64,000 nt of DNA, taken from the NCBI RefSeq assembly GCF_030435705.1, contig NZ_CP129382.1, positions 124,001 through 188,000 of the forward strand, given 5' to 3'. The number at the start of each line of letters is the position of its first letter. Position 1 is the first letter of the stretch. Below the pieces are notes generated by a model. It did no database searches, was not told where the DNA came from, and worked only from the letters and a program-made list of their open reading frames with translations. A program made the translations under genes and the position numbers. Shown one piece after another: positions 54,623-62,555 of this stretch. This stretch comes from Rhizobium sp. SSA_523. Its GTDB lineage: Bacteria > Pseudomonadota > Alphaproteobacteria > Rhizobiales > Rhizobiaceae.

Positions 54623-56083
54623 TTAGCCGCCTGCCGGCACCACCTCGCAGGCGAGGCTGTTCTGCTTCAGGGTCTTGCAGGCCGACAAGGCCGTCGACTG
54701 GTCGGCAAAGCCGGAGAAGCGGGCGCGGTAGCGGGCGCCCGCGGCACCATGCACGGAATCGGTATAAGGCGTCAGACCGCCAAAGCGGCCGTCAAGCATG
54801 GGCATGGCGCGCGACAGGAGGGTGATGGCCTCGGTCTCGCTTCCGGCAGTGCCGAGCTGGACGCGCCAGCCGGCCGCGCTGACCACCTGGAAGGGGAGGG
54901 CGGCCTGCGATGGCGCGGCGTCCGAAAGGCTTGTCGCCTGGTCGGCAAAGGCCAGTTCGGCGGGAGGAGCCGCACGGGTGACGGTAGGCGCGCGGGCAAC
55001 GGGCGGGCGCGCCGCTGTTGCATAGCGATCCGCAACAAGGGCTTGTGCCGGCAGCTTTTCGCGCGCTGGGGCTGCGGCTTCCGCCCGGGGAAGCGGCGGC
55101 AGCGGCGCGACAGCCTGCGCCGGCGCGGCGGGACGGGCCGGGAATTTCGACAGGTCGGCGGTTTCGGCAGCCCGCGGCATGACCGGCACGGGCACGGCGG
55201 CAGCCGGCGGCGGCGTGAATTCGGCGGCCTTGCCGGGGCGCAGCGCTGCCATCAGCGTGCCGCCGCGCGTGGCGGCCTTGGGCATGGCCGCATCCAGAAG
55301 CTCGGCCATGCGGGCATCGCGGCTGCGGGCGGTCTTGCCGCCCAGGACGACGCCGATGACGCGCCGGCCATTGTCGTTGACGGCGCTGACGAGGTTGAAG
55401 CCGCTGGCATTGGTAAAGCCGGTCTTGATGCCGTCCATGCCCTTGTAGCGATACATCAGATTGTTGTGGCCGCGCAGCGTCCTGCCGCGGAACTTGAAGG
55501 TTGCCGTGGAGAACAGGGCATATTCCTTGGGATAATCGCGCATCAGCGCCAGACCCAGCCGGGCCATGTCGCGGGCCGTCGTCACCTGCCGGCTGTCGGG
55601 CAGGCCGGAGCCGTTGCGAAACACCGTGCGGCTCATGCCGAGCTGGCGGGCCTTCGCCGTCATCGCCCGGCCGAAGCCTTCCTCCGAGCCGTAAAGATGA
55701 TCGCCGATCCCTTCGGCCACATCATTGGCGGAGCGGACGATCATGCCGTAGACAGCCTCGCGCACCGTATAGGTCTGGCCGGCCCGGATGCCGAGCTTGG
55801 TGGGAATGGTGCGGGCGCCATTGGCCGACATGACGATCTTCTGGTCCCAGCTCAGGCGGCCGTCGCGCAGCGCCTCGAACACCATGTAGAGCGTCATCAT
55901 CTTGGTCAGCGAGGCGGGATGGTTCAACTCATCGGCATTGGTCGATTGCAGCACCTTGCCGGAATTAACGTCCAGAATGAAATCGGCATAGCCGGCCCTG
56001 GCTTCGGCTCCAAACAGAATCGCGCCGATCATCAGCATCATGGCCGCAGCATTGCGGCCATATCCGCGCCTCGTCTTTGTCAT
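54623..56083 (-). CDS. D-alanyl-D-alanine carboxypeptidase with C-terminal SPOR domain
   Basis: A 486-aa PBP5/6-family (peptidase S11) enzyme. The signal peptide ends ILFGAEARAGYA. Catalytic motifs are SLTK (nucleophile Ser), SAN and KTG in a TGFTNASGFNLV context. A long Pro/Ala-rich linker (about 280-400) leads to a C-terminal SPOR domain (GWRVQLGTAGSETEAITLL ... RYRARFSGFADQSTALSAC) for septal glycan binding. It trims pentapeptide stems. The ATG at 56083 is chosen over a GTG two codons upstream. Confidence 0.93.
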   Translation of the reverse strand: MTKTRRGYGRNAAAMMLMIGAILFGAEARAGYADFILDVNSGKVLQSTNADELNHPASLTKMMTLYMVFEALRDGRLSWDQKIVMSANGARTIPTKLGIRAGQTYTVREAVYGMIVRSANDVAEGIGDHLYGSEEGFGRAMTAKARQLGMSRTVFRNGSGLPDSRQVTTARDMARLGLALMRDYPKEYALFSTATFKFRGRTLRGHNNLMYRYKGMDGIKTGFTNASGFNLVSAVNDNGRRVIGVVLGGKTARSRDARMAELLDAAMPKAATRGGTLMAALRPGKAAEFTPPPAAAVPVPVMPRAAETADLSKFPARPAAPAQAVAPLPPLPRAEAAAPAREKLPAQALVADRYATAARPPVARAPTVTRAAPPAELAFADQATSLSDAAPSQAALPFQVVSAAGWRVQLGTAGSETEAITLLSRAMPMLDGRFGGLTPYTDSVHGAAGARYRARFSGFADQSTALSACKTLKQNSLACEVVPAGG

Positions 56084-56260
56084 CCCCACACCCCTGAAAT
56101 CCGGTCAAGAGACGAAGATAATGCGCGAAAGCGGCGGAAAATAAGTTACAGTTTTAATATTTAAAATTGTGGTTAATGGACACTTACCGAAGAACCTGGG
56201 GATCCGTGACCCTGGCGGCAGCAGTTTTATGCCGCGCAAAGGCGCCATAAAGGGGCATGA

Positions 56261-56289
56261 TTGCCCTTTGCGTTTTTGTTGCATATATT
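56261..56289 (+). promoter_or_regulatory. Promoter of the Xre/RES module
   Basis: TTGCCC (56261-56266), 17-bp spacer and TATATT (56284-56289) form a strong candidate. An imperfect inverted repeat AGGGGCA/TGCCCTT (56251-56268) covers the -35 region and could bind the Xre antitoxin. Confidence 0.6.
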
Positions 56290-56344
56290 GATCTTGTGAA
56301 ATCCAAACGTAATAGCCGCTCCCATCTGTTAAGAAAGCCGCATC

Positions 56345-56686
56345 ATGCAGCAAGGCGCCGTCTCTCGCTATCTGGGAGAATTGCAGGAGGTCGGGGGCCT
56401 GAAGGGCACCGACATCGCAAACATTACGGATGTGTCTAAGGCGACGGTTTCCCGCTGGAAGGCAGGAACGATGAAGCCGCATCCCCGCATCGAACTGATA
56501 TTGAGCGATCTGTATTATATCGTCGGCCGGCTCTCCGACTATTATTCAGGAGATGAAATCCGTCTCTGGCTTTACGCTCGACACCCGCAGCTCGACGGCC
56601 AGCGTGCGATTGATCTTATCCACGATGGCAAATCGATCGACGTGCTGAGCGTGCTTGATCGGCTTGATGCCGGAGCGTACCTGTAA
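56345..56686 (+). CDS. Xre-family antitoxin of RES module
   Basis: A 113-aa protein. The helix-turn-helix LKGTDIANITDVSKATVSRWKAG is followed by the antitoxin ParS/DUF2384-type toxin-binding region WLYARHPQLDGQRAIDLIHDGKSIDVLSVLDRLDAGAY, in parts. This is the typical partner of RES toxins. It lies 3 bp before the toxin gene. Confidence 0.9.
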   Translation: MQQGAVSRYLGELQEVGGLKGTDIANITDVSKATVSRWKAGTMKPHPRIELILSDLYYIVGRLSDYYSGDEIRLWLYARHPQLDGQRAIDLIHDGKSIDVLSVLDRLDAGAYL

Positions 56687-56689
56687 TTC

Positions 56690-57256
56690 ATGGTGCACCT
56701 GCGAGACAGTGCCCTGATCGACGCTTTGGACGCCCTGCCGCCACGCTCGTTCAGCGGGACAGTGTGGCGCGTTGCGAGCGAGACCCGTGACCCGTGTCAG
56801 TGTAGCGCTTCCGGTGGTCGTTGGGACGACAAGACGTTCGATGTCCTTTACACCTCTCTTGAGAAAGAAGGTGCGCTGGCCGAAATGTATTTTCACCTTC
56901 TTCGCGGACAGCCGGTGTTTCCCTCCAAGGTGCGCTTCAAGCTCTATGAGCTTCATGTGGAGCTTTCGCAGGTGCTGGATCTTGGATCCCTCGATGATCT
57001 GACTGCTCTGGGGCTTGATCCTGCCCGGTATAAGCAGTTGTCATACGAGGAGCGAGTGGCAGAGTATCCACGCTCCCAAGAGATTGCCGAGGTGGCGCAT
57101 TTTCTGGATATAGACGGTCTTATGGTTCCGAGCGCCCGGCGCGCGTGTTCAAACCTTGTCGTGTTCTGCGATCGGTCGAGGCCGGACGCGATCGAGATCG
57201 TCAATGATCATGGGTTGATCGACTGGGCAATGGTTGGCAAGCCGGTGCACGGATAG
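56690..57256 (+). CDS. RES-domain toxin
   Basis: A 188-aa protein with the RES fold: TVWRVAS (conserved Arg), SGGRWD, VLYTSLEKEGALAEMYFHLL (conserved Tyr and Glu), and the C-terminal LVVFCDRSRPDAIEIVND. RES toxins degrade NAD+. Three bases separate it from the antitoxin gene. Confidence 0.9.
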   Translation: MVHLRDSALIDALDALPPRSFSGTVWRVASETRDPCQCSASGGRWDDKTFDVLYTSLEKEGALAEMYFHLLRGQPVFPSKVRFKLYELHVELSQVLDLGSLDDLTALGLDPARYKQLSYEERVAEYPRSQEIAEVAHFLDIDGLMVPSARRACSNLVVFCDRSRPDAIEIVNDHGLIDWAMVGKPVHG

Positions 57257-57465
57257 CCTGATTGTCTCCATGCCCGCCTTGTCCCGGCACTTTGCGAGCA
57301 TTGATCTGGCAAGACGAAATGCCTGCAGTGGGTGACAGTTGGGGGAGAGAAAACGGGCGCTGCGCGTGTCGGCCATCCGAGGGATGCCGATGATGGGCCG
57401 GACCCTCAAAGGGCCCAGCCTGATCTTCCAAGGACCGGCGGGCTGCAGGCCCCAAGGCGGTCACA

Positions 57466-57855
57466 TCACACGAACTGGCTCAGGCCCGGAACGGAATTGA
57501 CCACTTCATCCACCGTTTCGGAGCCGGCATGTTCGCGGGCAACGGCAATCGTCTCGCGCGCCAGAGCGGTGATCTCGCCCATGCCGAGGCCTTGCGCCAT
57601 CAGCTGCTGGCCAAGCGCCATCACGCCGCCGCCGAAGCTCGACATCAGGCCGCCCAGCAGGCCGCCGCCGCCGGCGCCTTCGCCGTTGAACTTCGCCACC
57701 AGTTCGGCTGCGCCGGGAATGGCCGCGATCATCCGCGCCACGGCGCCGTCATCGGCCTCGCGCTGGAGAAAGCCCAGCATCATGCCAACGGCCTTTTCGG
57801 CCACATCCGGGGTAATGCCGACATTGTCGGCGACGCGGGTCACCAGCTCGTTCAT
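57466..57855 (-). CDS. DUF2267/DUF2780-like small protein
   Basis: A protein of about 129 aa starting MNELVTRVADNVGITPDVAEKAVGMMLGFLQ, with a glycine-rich centre (GEGAGGGGLLGGLMSS) and a helical C-terminus ITALARETIAVAREHAGSETVDEVVNSVPGL. The N- and C-terminal helices resemble the DUF2267/DUF2780 group. GAGGAG lies about 7 bp before the ATG at 57855. Function unknown. Confidence 0.75.
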   Translation of the reverse strand: MNELVTRVADNVGITPDVAEKAVGMMLGFLQREADDGAVARMIAAIPGAAELVAKFNGEGAGGGGLLGGLMSSFGGGVMALGQQLMAQGLGMGEITALARETIAVAREHAGSETVDEVVNSVPGLSQFV

Positions 57856-58066
57856 CAAACTCTCCTCAAAGCTAATTGACGTTCACGTCAACGTAAATAA
57901 TTCCGCCGCCGCATGCAAGCGGTCTTCCCGCGTCGGCTCTGACAAGTCAACGCGCATGCGGTCTGTCCTTTCAGGCTTTCCCTCGCTGCCTTGGCCACGG
58001 ACCGCGTGGCGCGGCGGATGAACATGAAACGGGGCGGCGGCGGCACAGAAGGGGCTGGTGGAACCT

Positions 58067-59035
58067 TCAGGAGGGTTTGCCCAGCGTATCGGCCATATAG
58101 GCGCCGCGCTTGCCCATCGGCTCTTCCGGGCCGGTCGTGCTGTCCCGCGCCGTCTGGTGCTCCAGCTCGGCATTGATCTCGGCGCCCAGGATCACGATGA
58201 TGACGGAGATCCAGGTCCAGAACAGGAAGCCAACCAGCGCACCGAGCGTGCCATAGGTCGCATTGTAATCGGCAATATTGGAGAGGTAGAAGGAGACGCC
58301 GAGCGAGCCCAGCAGCCAGAACAGCGCCGCAAAGCCCGCACCCCAGGTCACCCAGGCCAGGCGGGCGATCTCCCGGCTTGGTCCGTAGCGATAGAGAAGC
58401 GTGATGCCGAAGGCGACGATCACCAGAAGCACCGGCCAGCGCAGCACATTGATCAGCAGTTCGGCAACGCTGCCCAAATGGATGAAGGTCATCACGGCCG
58501 GGATGACGCCGAGACCGATGACGATGACGATCACCCCGAAGATCAGGCCGAGGGTGAAGGTGAAGGCGACGAGGTTGAGGCGGATGAAGCTGCGCTTCTC
58601 CTCCTCGGCATAGGCCACATTCATCGCCTCGAACAGGGCTTTCACGCCGTTATTGGCGCTCCACAGCGCAATCGCCAGACCGACGATCAGGCCGACATTC
58701 AGCGTATTCTTGGCCTCGCCGGCCAGCGCCTGCAATTGCGAGAAGAAGATCTGCAGCCCTTCCGGCGGCATGATGCTGTTAAGAAAGCCGAGCCTTTCGG
58801 TCAGCGTCGCCGGATCGGCGATCATGCCGTAGAGCGAGACCAGGGCGGTCATGGCGGGAAAGACGGCAAGCAGCAAATAGAAGGTCACGCCGGCCGCGAC
58901 CAGCATCACGCGATCCTCCTGCACGGCGGCGAAGACACGCCAGAAGACATCCTTGAGGCCGGTGAACGGAATCTCGCGCGGATTTTCGGCATTGCGGCCG
59001 CGCTCGTCATCCGTCTTGTCCCCCACCTCAGCCAT
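58067..59035 (-). CDS. YihY/BrkB-family membrane protein
   Basis: A 322-aa protein with six hydrophobic helices in the YihY/BrkB pattern: LVAAGVTFYLLLAVFPAMTALVSLYG, LNVGLIVGLAIALWSANNGVKALFEAMNVAYAEEE, YGPSREIARLAWVTWGAGFAALFWLLGS, and AEINAELEH near the end, quoted in parts. It is a conserved inner-membrane family, once called ribonuclease BN by mistake; function unclear. The ATG at 59035 has AGGAG 8 bp upstream; an in-frame GTG lies three codons earlier. Confidence 0.92.
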   Translation of the reverse strand: MAEVGDKTDDERGRNAENPREIPFTGLKDVFWRVFAAVQEDRVMLVAAGVTFYLLLAVFPAMTALVSLYGMIADPATLTERLGFLNSIMPPEGLQIFFSQLQALAGEAKNTLNVGLIVGLAIALWSANNGVKALFEAMNVAYAEEEKRSFIRLNLVAFTFTLGLIFGVIVIVIGLGVIPAVMTFIHLGSVAELLINVLRWPVLLVIVAFGITLLYRYGPSREIARLAWVTWGAGFAALFWLLGSLGVSFYLSNIADYNATYGTLGALVGFLFWTWISVIIVILGAEINAELEHQTARDSTTGPEEPMGKRGAYMADTLGKPS

Positions 59036-59157
59036 GCATGTCACTCCTGTGCCTGAAAATCGTCTACCCGGTCGATGGATGCGATGCGTGTTGCCGTTCC
59101 CTTGGCCTCGACCTATACATGCGCAAGGGACAAACGAATTGAGGGAAGGGCGGTTGC

Positions 59158-60828
59158 ATGGACGAGGCGGGAAAACTCTTCATCGGCGGCAGCCGTCATC
59201 CGGACGACAGGCTGAAGAAGGCCGAATTCCTCACGCTGAAATTCGGCAATCGCCATGGCCTCATCACCGGCGCCACCGGCACCGGCAAGACCGTCACTTT
59301 GCAGATCCTGGCGGAGGGATTTTCGCAGGCCGGCGTGCCGGTCTTCTGTTCCGATATCAAGGGCGACCTCTCAGGCATTGCCGCCCTGGGCGAGCCCAAG
59401 GATTTCCTGCTGAAGCGGGCGGAGCAGATCGAATTCGCCGATTATGACAATGCCGCCTTCCCCACCATCTTCTGGGATCTCTATGGCGAAAAAGGCCATC
59501 GCGTCCGCTCCACCATCGCCGAAATGGGCCCGCTTCTCCTGGCGCGGCTGATGGATGCCACGGATGCGCAGGAAGGCGTCCTCAACATCGCCTTCAAGAT
59601 TGCCGACGAGGGCGGGCTGGCCCTGCTCGACCTGAAGGACCTGCAGGCGCTGCTGACCTATATGGCCGATCATGCCGGCGAGATTTCCAAGCGCTACGGC
59701 TTTGTCTCCAAGGCTTCCATCGGGTCGCTGCAGCGGGGTCTGCTGGTGCTGGAACAGCAGGGCGCCGAGCATTTCTTCGGCGAGCCGGCGCTGAGAATCA
59801 CCGATATCATGCGCACCACCCAGGACGGACGCGGCGTCGTATCGGTTCTGGCTGCCGACCGGCTGATGATGAATCCCAGGCTCTACGCCACATTCCTGCT
59901 CTGGCTGCTGTCGGAACTTTTCGAGGAATTGCCGGAAGTGGGCGATCCGGAAAAGCCGCGGCTGGTCTTCTTCTTCGACGAGGCGCATCTGCTCTTCTCG
60001 GAAGCGCCGAAAGTGCTTTTGGAACGGGTGGAACAGGTGGTGCGGCTGATCCGCTCCAAGGGCGTCGGTGTCTATTTCATCACCCAGAACCCGCTCGACG
60101 TGCCGGAAACGGTGCTCGCGCAGCTCGGCAATCGCGTGCAGCATGCCCTGCGCGCCTATACCCCGCGCGAGCAGAAGGCGGTGAAGACGGCGGCCGATAC
60201 TTTCCGCCCCAATCCGGATTTCAAGACGGACGAGGTGATCACCCAGCTCGGCACCGGCGAGGCGCTCGTCTCCACGCTGGAGGGCAAGGGTGCGCCATCC
60301 ATGGTCGAGCGTACGCTGATCCGGCCGCCTTCGGCGCGCATAGGGCCGCTGAGCGACGAGGAACGCCGCCAGATCATCGCAGAGAGCCCGGTGGCAGGAC
60401 AATATGACAAGGATCTCGACCGCGAATCGGCCTTCGAGATCCTGACCGCGCGCGCCGAAAAGGCCGCCGGGGCGCCCGTGCCGGAGCGGGCGCGGCTCGA
60501 TCCCGCCTCGCCCCCGGATGGGCGGAACGCCGGAAATGACGGCCGCCCGGAGGGCGGCAACCGGCAGGGAGAGAGCGGGGAAGACGAGACCCGCGACAGC
60601 GCGGCCGGGCGCTGGTCGCTGCCGGGTTTCGGCGATGCGGTGGAGGAGGCGCTCGGCACCGACCGGCCGAAGCGGCGCTCCACCTCCGGCGGCCGGGCAT
60701 CCGGCTATCAGCGGGAAACGGTGATCGAGGCGGCCATGAAAAGCGCGGCCCGCTCCGTCGCAAGCTCGGTCGCCAACCAGATCGGCCGTGCTTTGGTGCG
60801 CGGGATATTGGGCAGCCTGAAGCGCTGA
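59158..60828 (+). CDS. HerA-like ATPase (DUF853/YjgR family)
   Basis: A 556-aa protein. Walker A is GATGTGKT (38-45) in an N-terminal RecA-like fold, with SDIKGDLSGIA and Walker B RLVFFFDEAHLLF, then GVYFITQNPLDVPETVLAQLGNRVQHALRAYTP (in parts), all typical of the HerA/FtsK-related DUF853 family. A charged low-complexity linker (about 440-500) precedes a C-terminal amphipathic helix. Cellular role unknown. Confidence 0.92.
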   Translation: MDEAGKLFIGGSRHPDDRLKKAEFLTLKFGNRHGLITGATGTGKTVTLQILAEGFSQAGVPVFCSDIKGDLSGIAALGEPKDFLLKRAEQIEFADYDNAAFPTIFWDLYGEKGHRVRSTIAEMGPLLLARLMDATDAQEGVLNIAFKIADEGGLALLDLKDLQALLTYMADHAGEISKRYGFVSKASIGSLQRGLLVLEQQGAEHFFGEPALRITDIMRTTQDGRGVVSVLAADRLMMNPRLYATFLLWLLSELFEELPEVGDPEKPRLVFFFDEAHLLFSEAPKVLLERVEQVVRLIRSKGVGVYFITQNPLDVPETVLAQLGNRVQHALRAYTPREQKAVKTAADTFRPNPDFKTDEVITQLGTGEALVSTLEGKGAPSMVERTLIRPPSARIGPLSDEERRQIIAESPVAGQYDKDLDRESAFEILTARAEKAAGAPVPERARLDPASPPDGRNAGNDGRPEGGNRQGESGEDETRDSAAGRWSLPGFGDAVEEALGTDRPKRRSTSGGRASGYQRETVIEAAMKSAARSVASSVANQIGRALVRGILGSLKR

Positions 60829-60876
60829 TGCGGGGCGGGACCCCTGATCATGGGGATCCGTCCATGCGATTCCGCG

Positions 60877-61308
60877 TCAGGATGCCGTGGCGATCGTCGC
60901 GGCCTCTTCGCGGATGCGCTTGATCATTGAGCGAAGGCCGTTGGCGCGCTGCGAGGAGAGGTTTTCCACCAGTCCGATCCGGTCGAAAATGCCGATAATG
61001 TCCATATCGGCAATGTCGGAGGCATGCTTGCCGGACACCGCCGCCAGGACGATCGCCACCAGGCCGCGCACGATATGCGCATCGGAATCGCCCTCGAAGG
61101 TCAGCACCGGATCCGCGCCATCGCCGCCCGCCTGCCGATGGGAGACCAGCCAGACCTGGCTGGCGCAGCCATTCACCTTGTTTTCCGCCGTGCGCTTATC
61201 CGCCGCCAGCTCCGGTAGCGCCTTGCCCAGCTCGATCACATAGCGGTAGCGGTCCTCCCAGTCGTCCAGGAAGGCGAAATCGTCGATGATCTGGTCGATG
61301 CTGCTCAT
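60877..61308 (-). CDS. sufE: Cysteine desulfuration protein SufE
   Basis: A 143-aa SufE. FAFLDDWEDRYRYVIELGKALP is the N-terminal family signature, and NKVNGCASQVWLV contains the acceptor cysteine Cys48. The C-terminus ENLSSQRANGLRSMIKRIR is conserved. It receives sulfur from SufS/SufU-type desulfurase for Fe-S cluster assembly; no other suf gene is in the window, so it is an unlinked copy. AAGGATAAG precedes the ATG. Confidence 0.94.
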   Translation of the reverse strand: MSSIDQIIDDFAFLDDWEDRYRYVIELGKALPELAADKRTAENKVNGCASQVWLVSHRQAGGDGADPVLTFEGDSDAHIVRGLVAIVLAAVSGKHASDIADMDIIGIFDRIGLVENLSSQRANGLRSMIKRIREEAATIATAS

Positions 61309-61359
61309 GTCTTATCCTTTGTCTCCGCTCTATATAGGCACCTCCGGCCGCGGCGAAAA

Positions 61360-61395
61360 CGAAAAAAAACGCCGCATGACAGGGTCACGCGGCGT
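61360..61395 (-). terminator. Rho-independent terminator of the DUF5330 gene
   Basis: On the minus strand, ACGCCGCGTGAC-CCT-GTCATGCGGCGT (one G-T/A-C wobble pair) is followed by a run of T residues. It lies 128 bp beyond the stop of the DUF5330 gene and between it and sufE. Confidence 0.85.
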
Positions 61396-61522
61396 CAGCA
61401 GGCGCTGATTGAGTTGGGCAGATCAGGCGTCGAGGGATCTCGGCGCAAGTGGGGTGTCAACGAAAGGGAAGGTCTTCCAGCTGGCCTTGCGAGATTCGCA
61501 GTTTCAGCGGGCTTGCGCAGTT

Positions 61523-62053
61523 TCAGCGGGTGTCCGGCCGGGGGCTGGGCAAAGGAACGGTGCCGGTCACCACGCCGTCGGCGGCTGCAATGGCGCCGGT
61601 CACGCGAGCCTGGGACGGCTTGGGCGGAAAGGGTTGAAGGGTGGCGGGTGCATCGGCCGCGCTGACGACGGTGATCTTCGGCACGGCCATCCGGTCTTGT
61701 GCAAGCGAAGCGGCGGGCGCCGGCTGTCTGGCCGCACCATTTTCAGAGGCGGCCCCAGAGGAGGTTGCCGAGGAAGGAAACTGCGTGTCGAGGAAGTCAT
61801 AGGCGACGCGTGCGCCTTCCCTGGCCCGGATGGCAAGTGCGGTGAAGGTTTCGGCTCCGGTCTCACAGACATCCGGCTTTTCGGCGCACAGACCGCTGAC
61901 ATAGGAATAGGCTCCGGCCGCGGCCGACAGCGCGTCGGTCAGCTGCAGCGGATGTGCCTCTCCCTCCGCGGTCGCCTGCGGCGCCTGGCTGAAATAGGAC
62001 AGCGCAACAAGGCCTGCTCCAAATACCAGTGTCGTCTTGATCAGGAACCACAT
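61523..62053 (-). CDS. DUF5330 family protein
   Basis: A 176-aa protein. MWFLIKTTLVFGAGLVALSYF is a membrane anchor or signal. LTDALSAAAGAYSYVSGLCAEKPDVCETGAETFTALAIRAREGARVAY, in parts, is the conserved DUF5330 core with two Cys. The second half is Ala/Pro/Ser-rich and unstructured. Rhizobiales-restricted family of unknown function. Divergent from the histidine kinase gene. Confidence 0.85.
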   Translation of the reverse strand: MWFLIKTTLVFGAGLVALSYFSQAPQATAEGEAHPLQLTDALSAAAGAYSYVSGLCAEKPDVCETGAETFTALAIRAREGARVAYDFLDTQFPSSATSSGAASENGAARQPAPAASLAQDRMAVPKITVVSAADAPATLQPFPPKPSQARVTGAIAAADGVVTGTVPLPSPRPDTR

Positions 62054-62555
62054 CTTCGTTCACCTGTCCCGGTCGACTTCTCTTGAGCGCCTGTCTTCGG
62101 CGCCCTTGTCTCTGCGTCTATGTCTGCGTCAGTTTCCGTCTGCCGGTCTTGACGTGAAACCACCCTAGCGGCCCATTCGAAACGTCCCCTTGCGGTAAAA
62201 GCTGCGATTTGACGCAAATTTGTCTCGAATTTTATCGAACCCGCCGCATCCTCTCCGAAACAGCCCTTTCCGGAGCTTTTTAGCATTCGCCGTTAAGCAT
62301 AAATGCGGCAGTGCGTCAGCGGTTGCCGCCTTTTCTTGCACAGGCTTTGCCCCAATCCTTAACGAATTGCCGAAAATTGAAGAAAATCCGCTGCTTACGC
62401 CCTGTTAACCACAAGCGGAATTGCTTCGTTCCGGCACAGGCAGAGGGCCTGTTTCCGGCCTTCCCACCCCCTTCCGGACCTCTTCTTTTATAGTTTCCTT
62501 AAGTCGCTGACGCCTATGGTCGTGCCATCAAGATTCGCGGTATTAGGTAATTGCG
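62054..62555. other. Divergent intergenic region between DUF5330 and histidine kinase genes
   Basis: About 500 bp, AT-richer than its surroundings, with TTAA tetramers at about 62293, 62358, 62405 and 62499. A weak sigma70-like pair TTGACG (62210-62215) and TTATCG (62233-62238) points right. None of the TTAA pairs has the 7-bp spacing of a full CtrA site. No RNA gene was recognised. Confidence 0.4.

Noticed and set aside
56150..56180. CtrA-like TTAA pair upstream of the D,D-carboxypeptidase gene
   Set aside because: The spacing is 8 bp, and simple AT-richness explains it.
62285..62505. CtrA sites in the kinase upstream region
   Set aside because: TTAA tetramers are present but none as TTAA-N7-TTAA.
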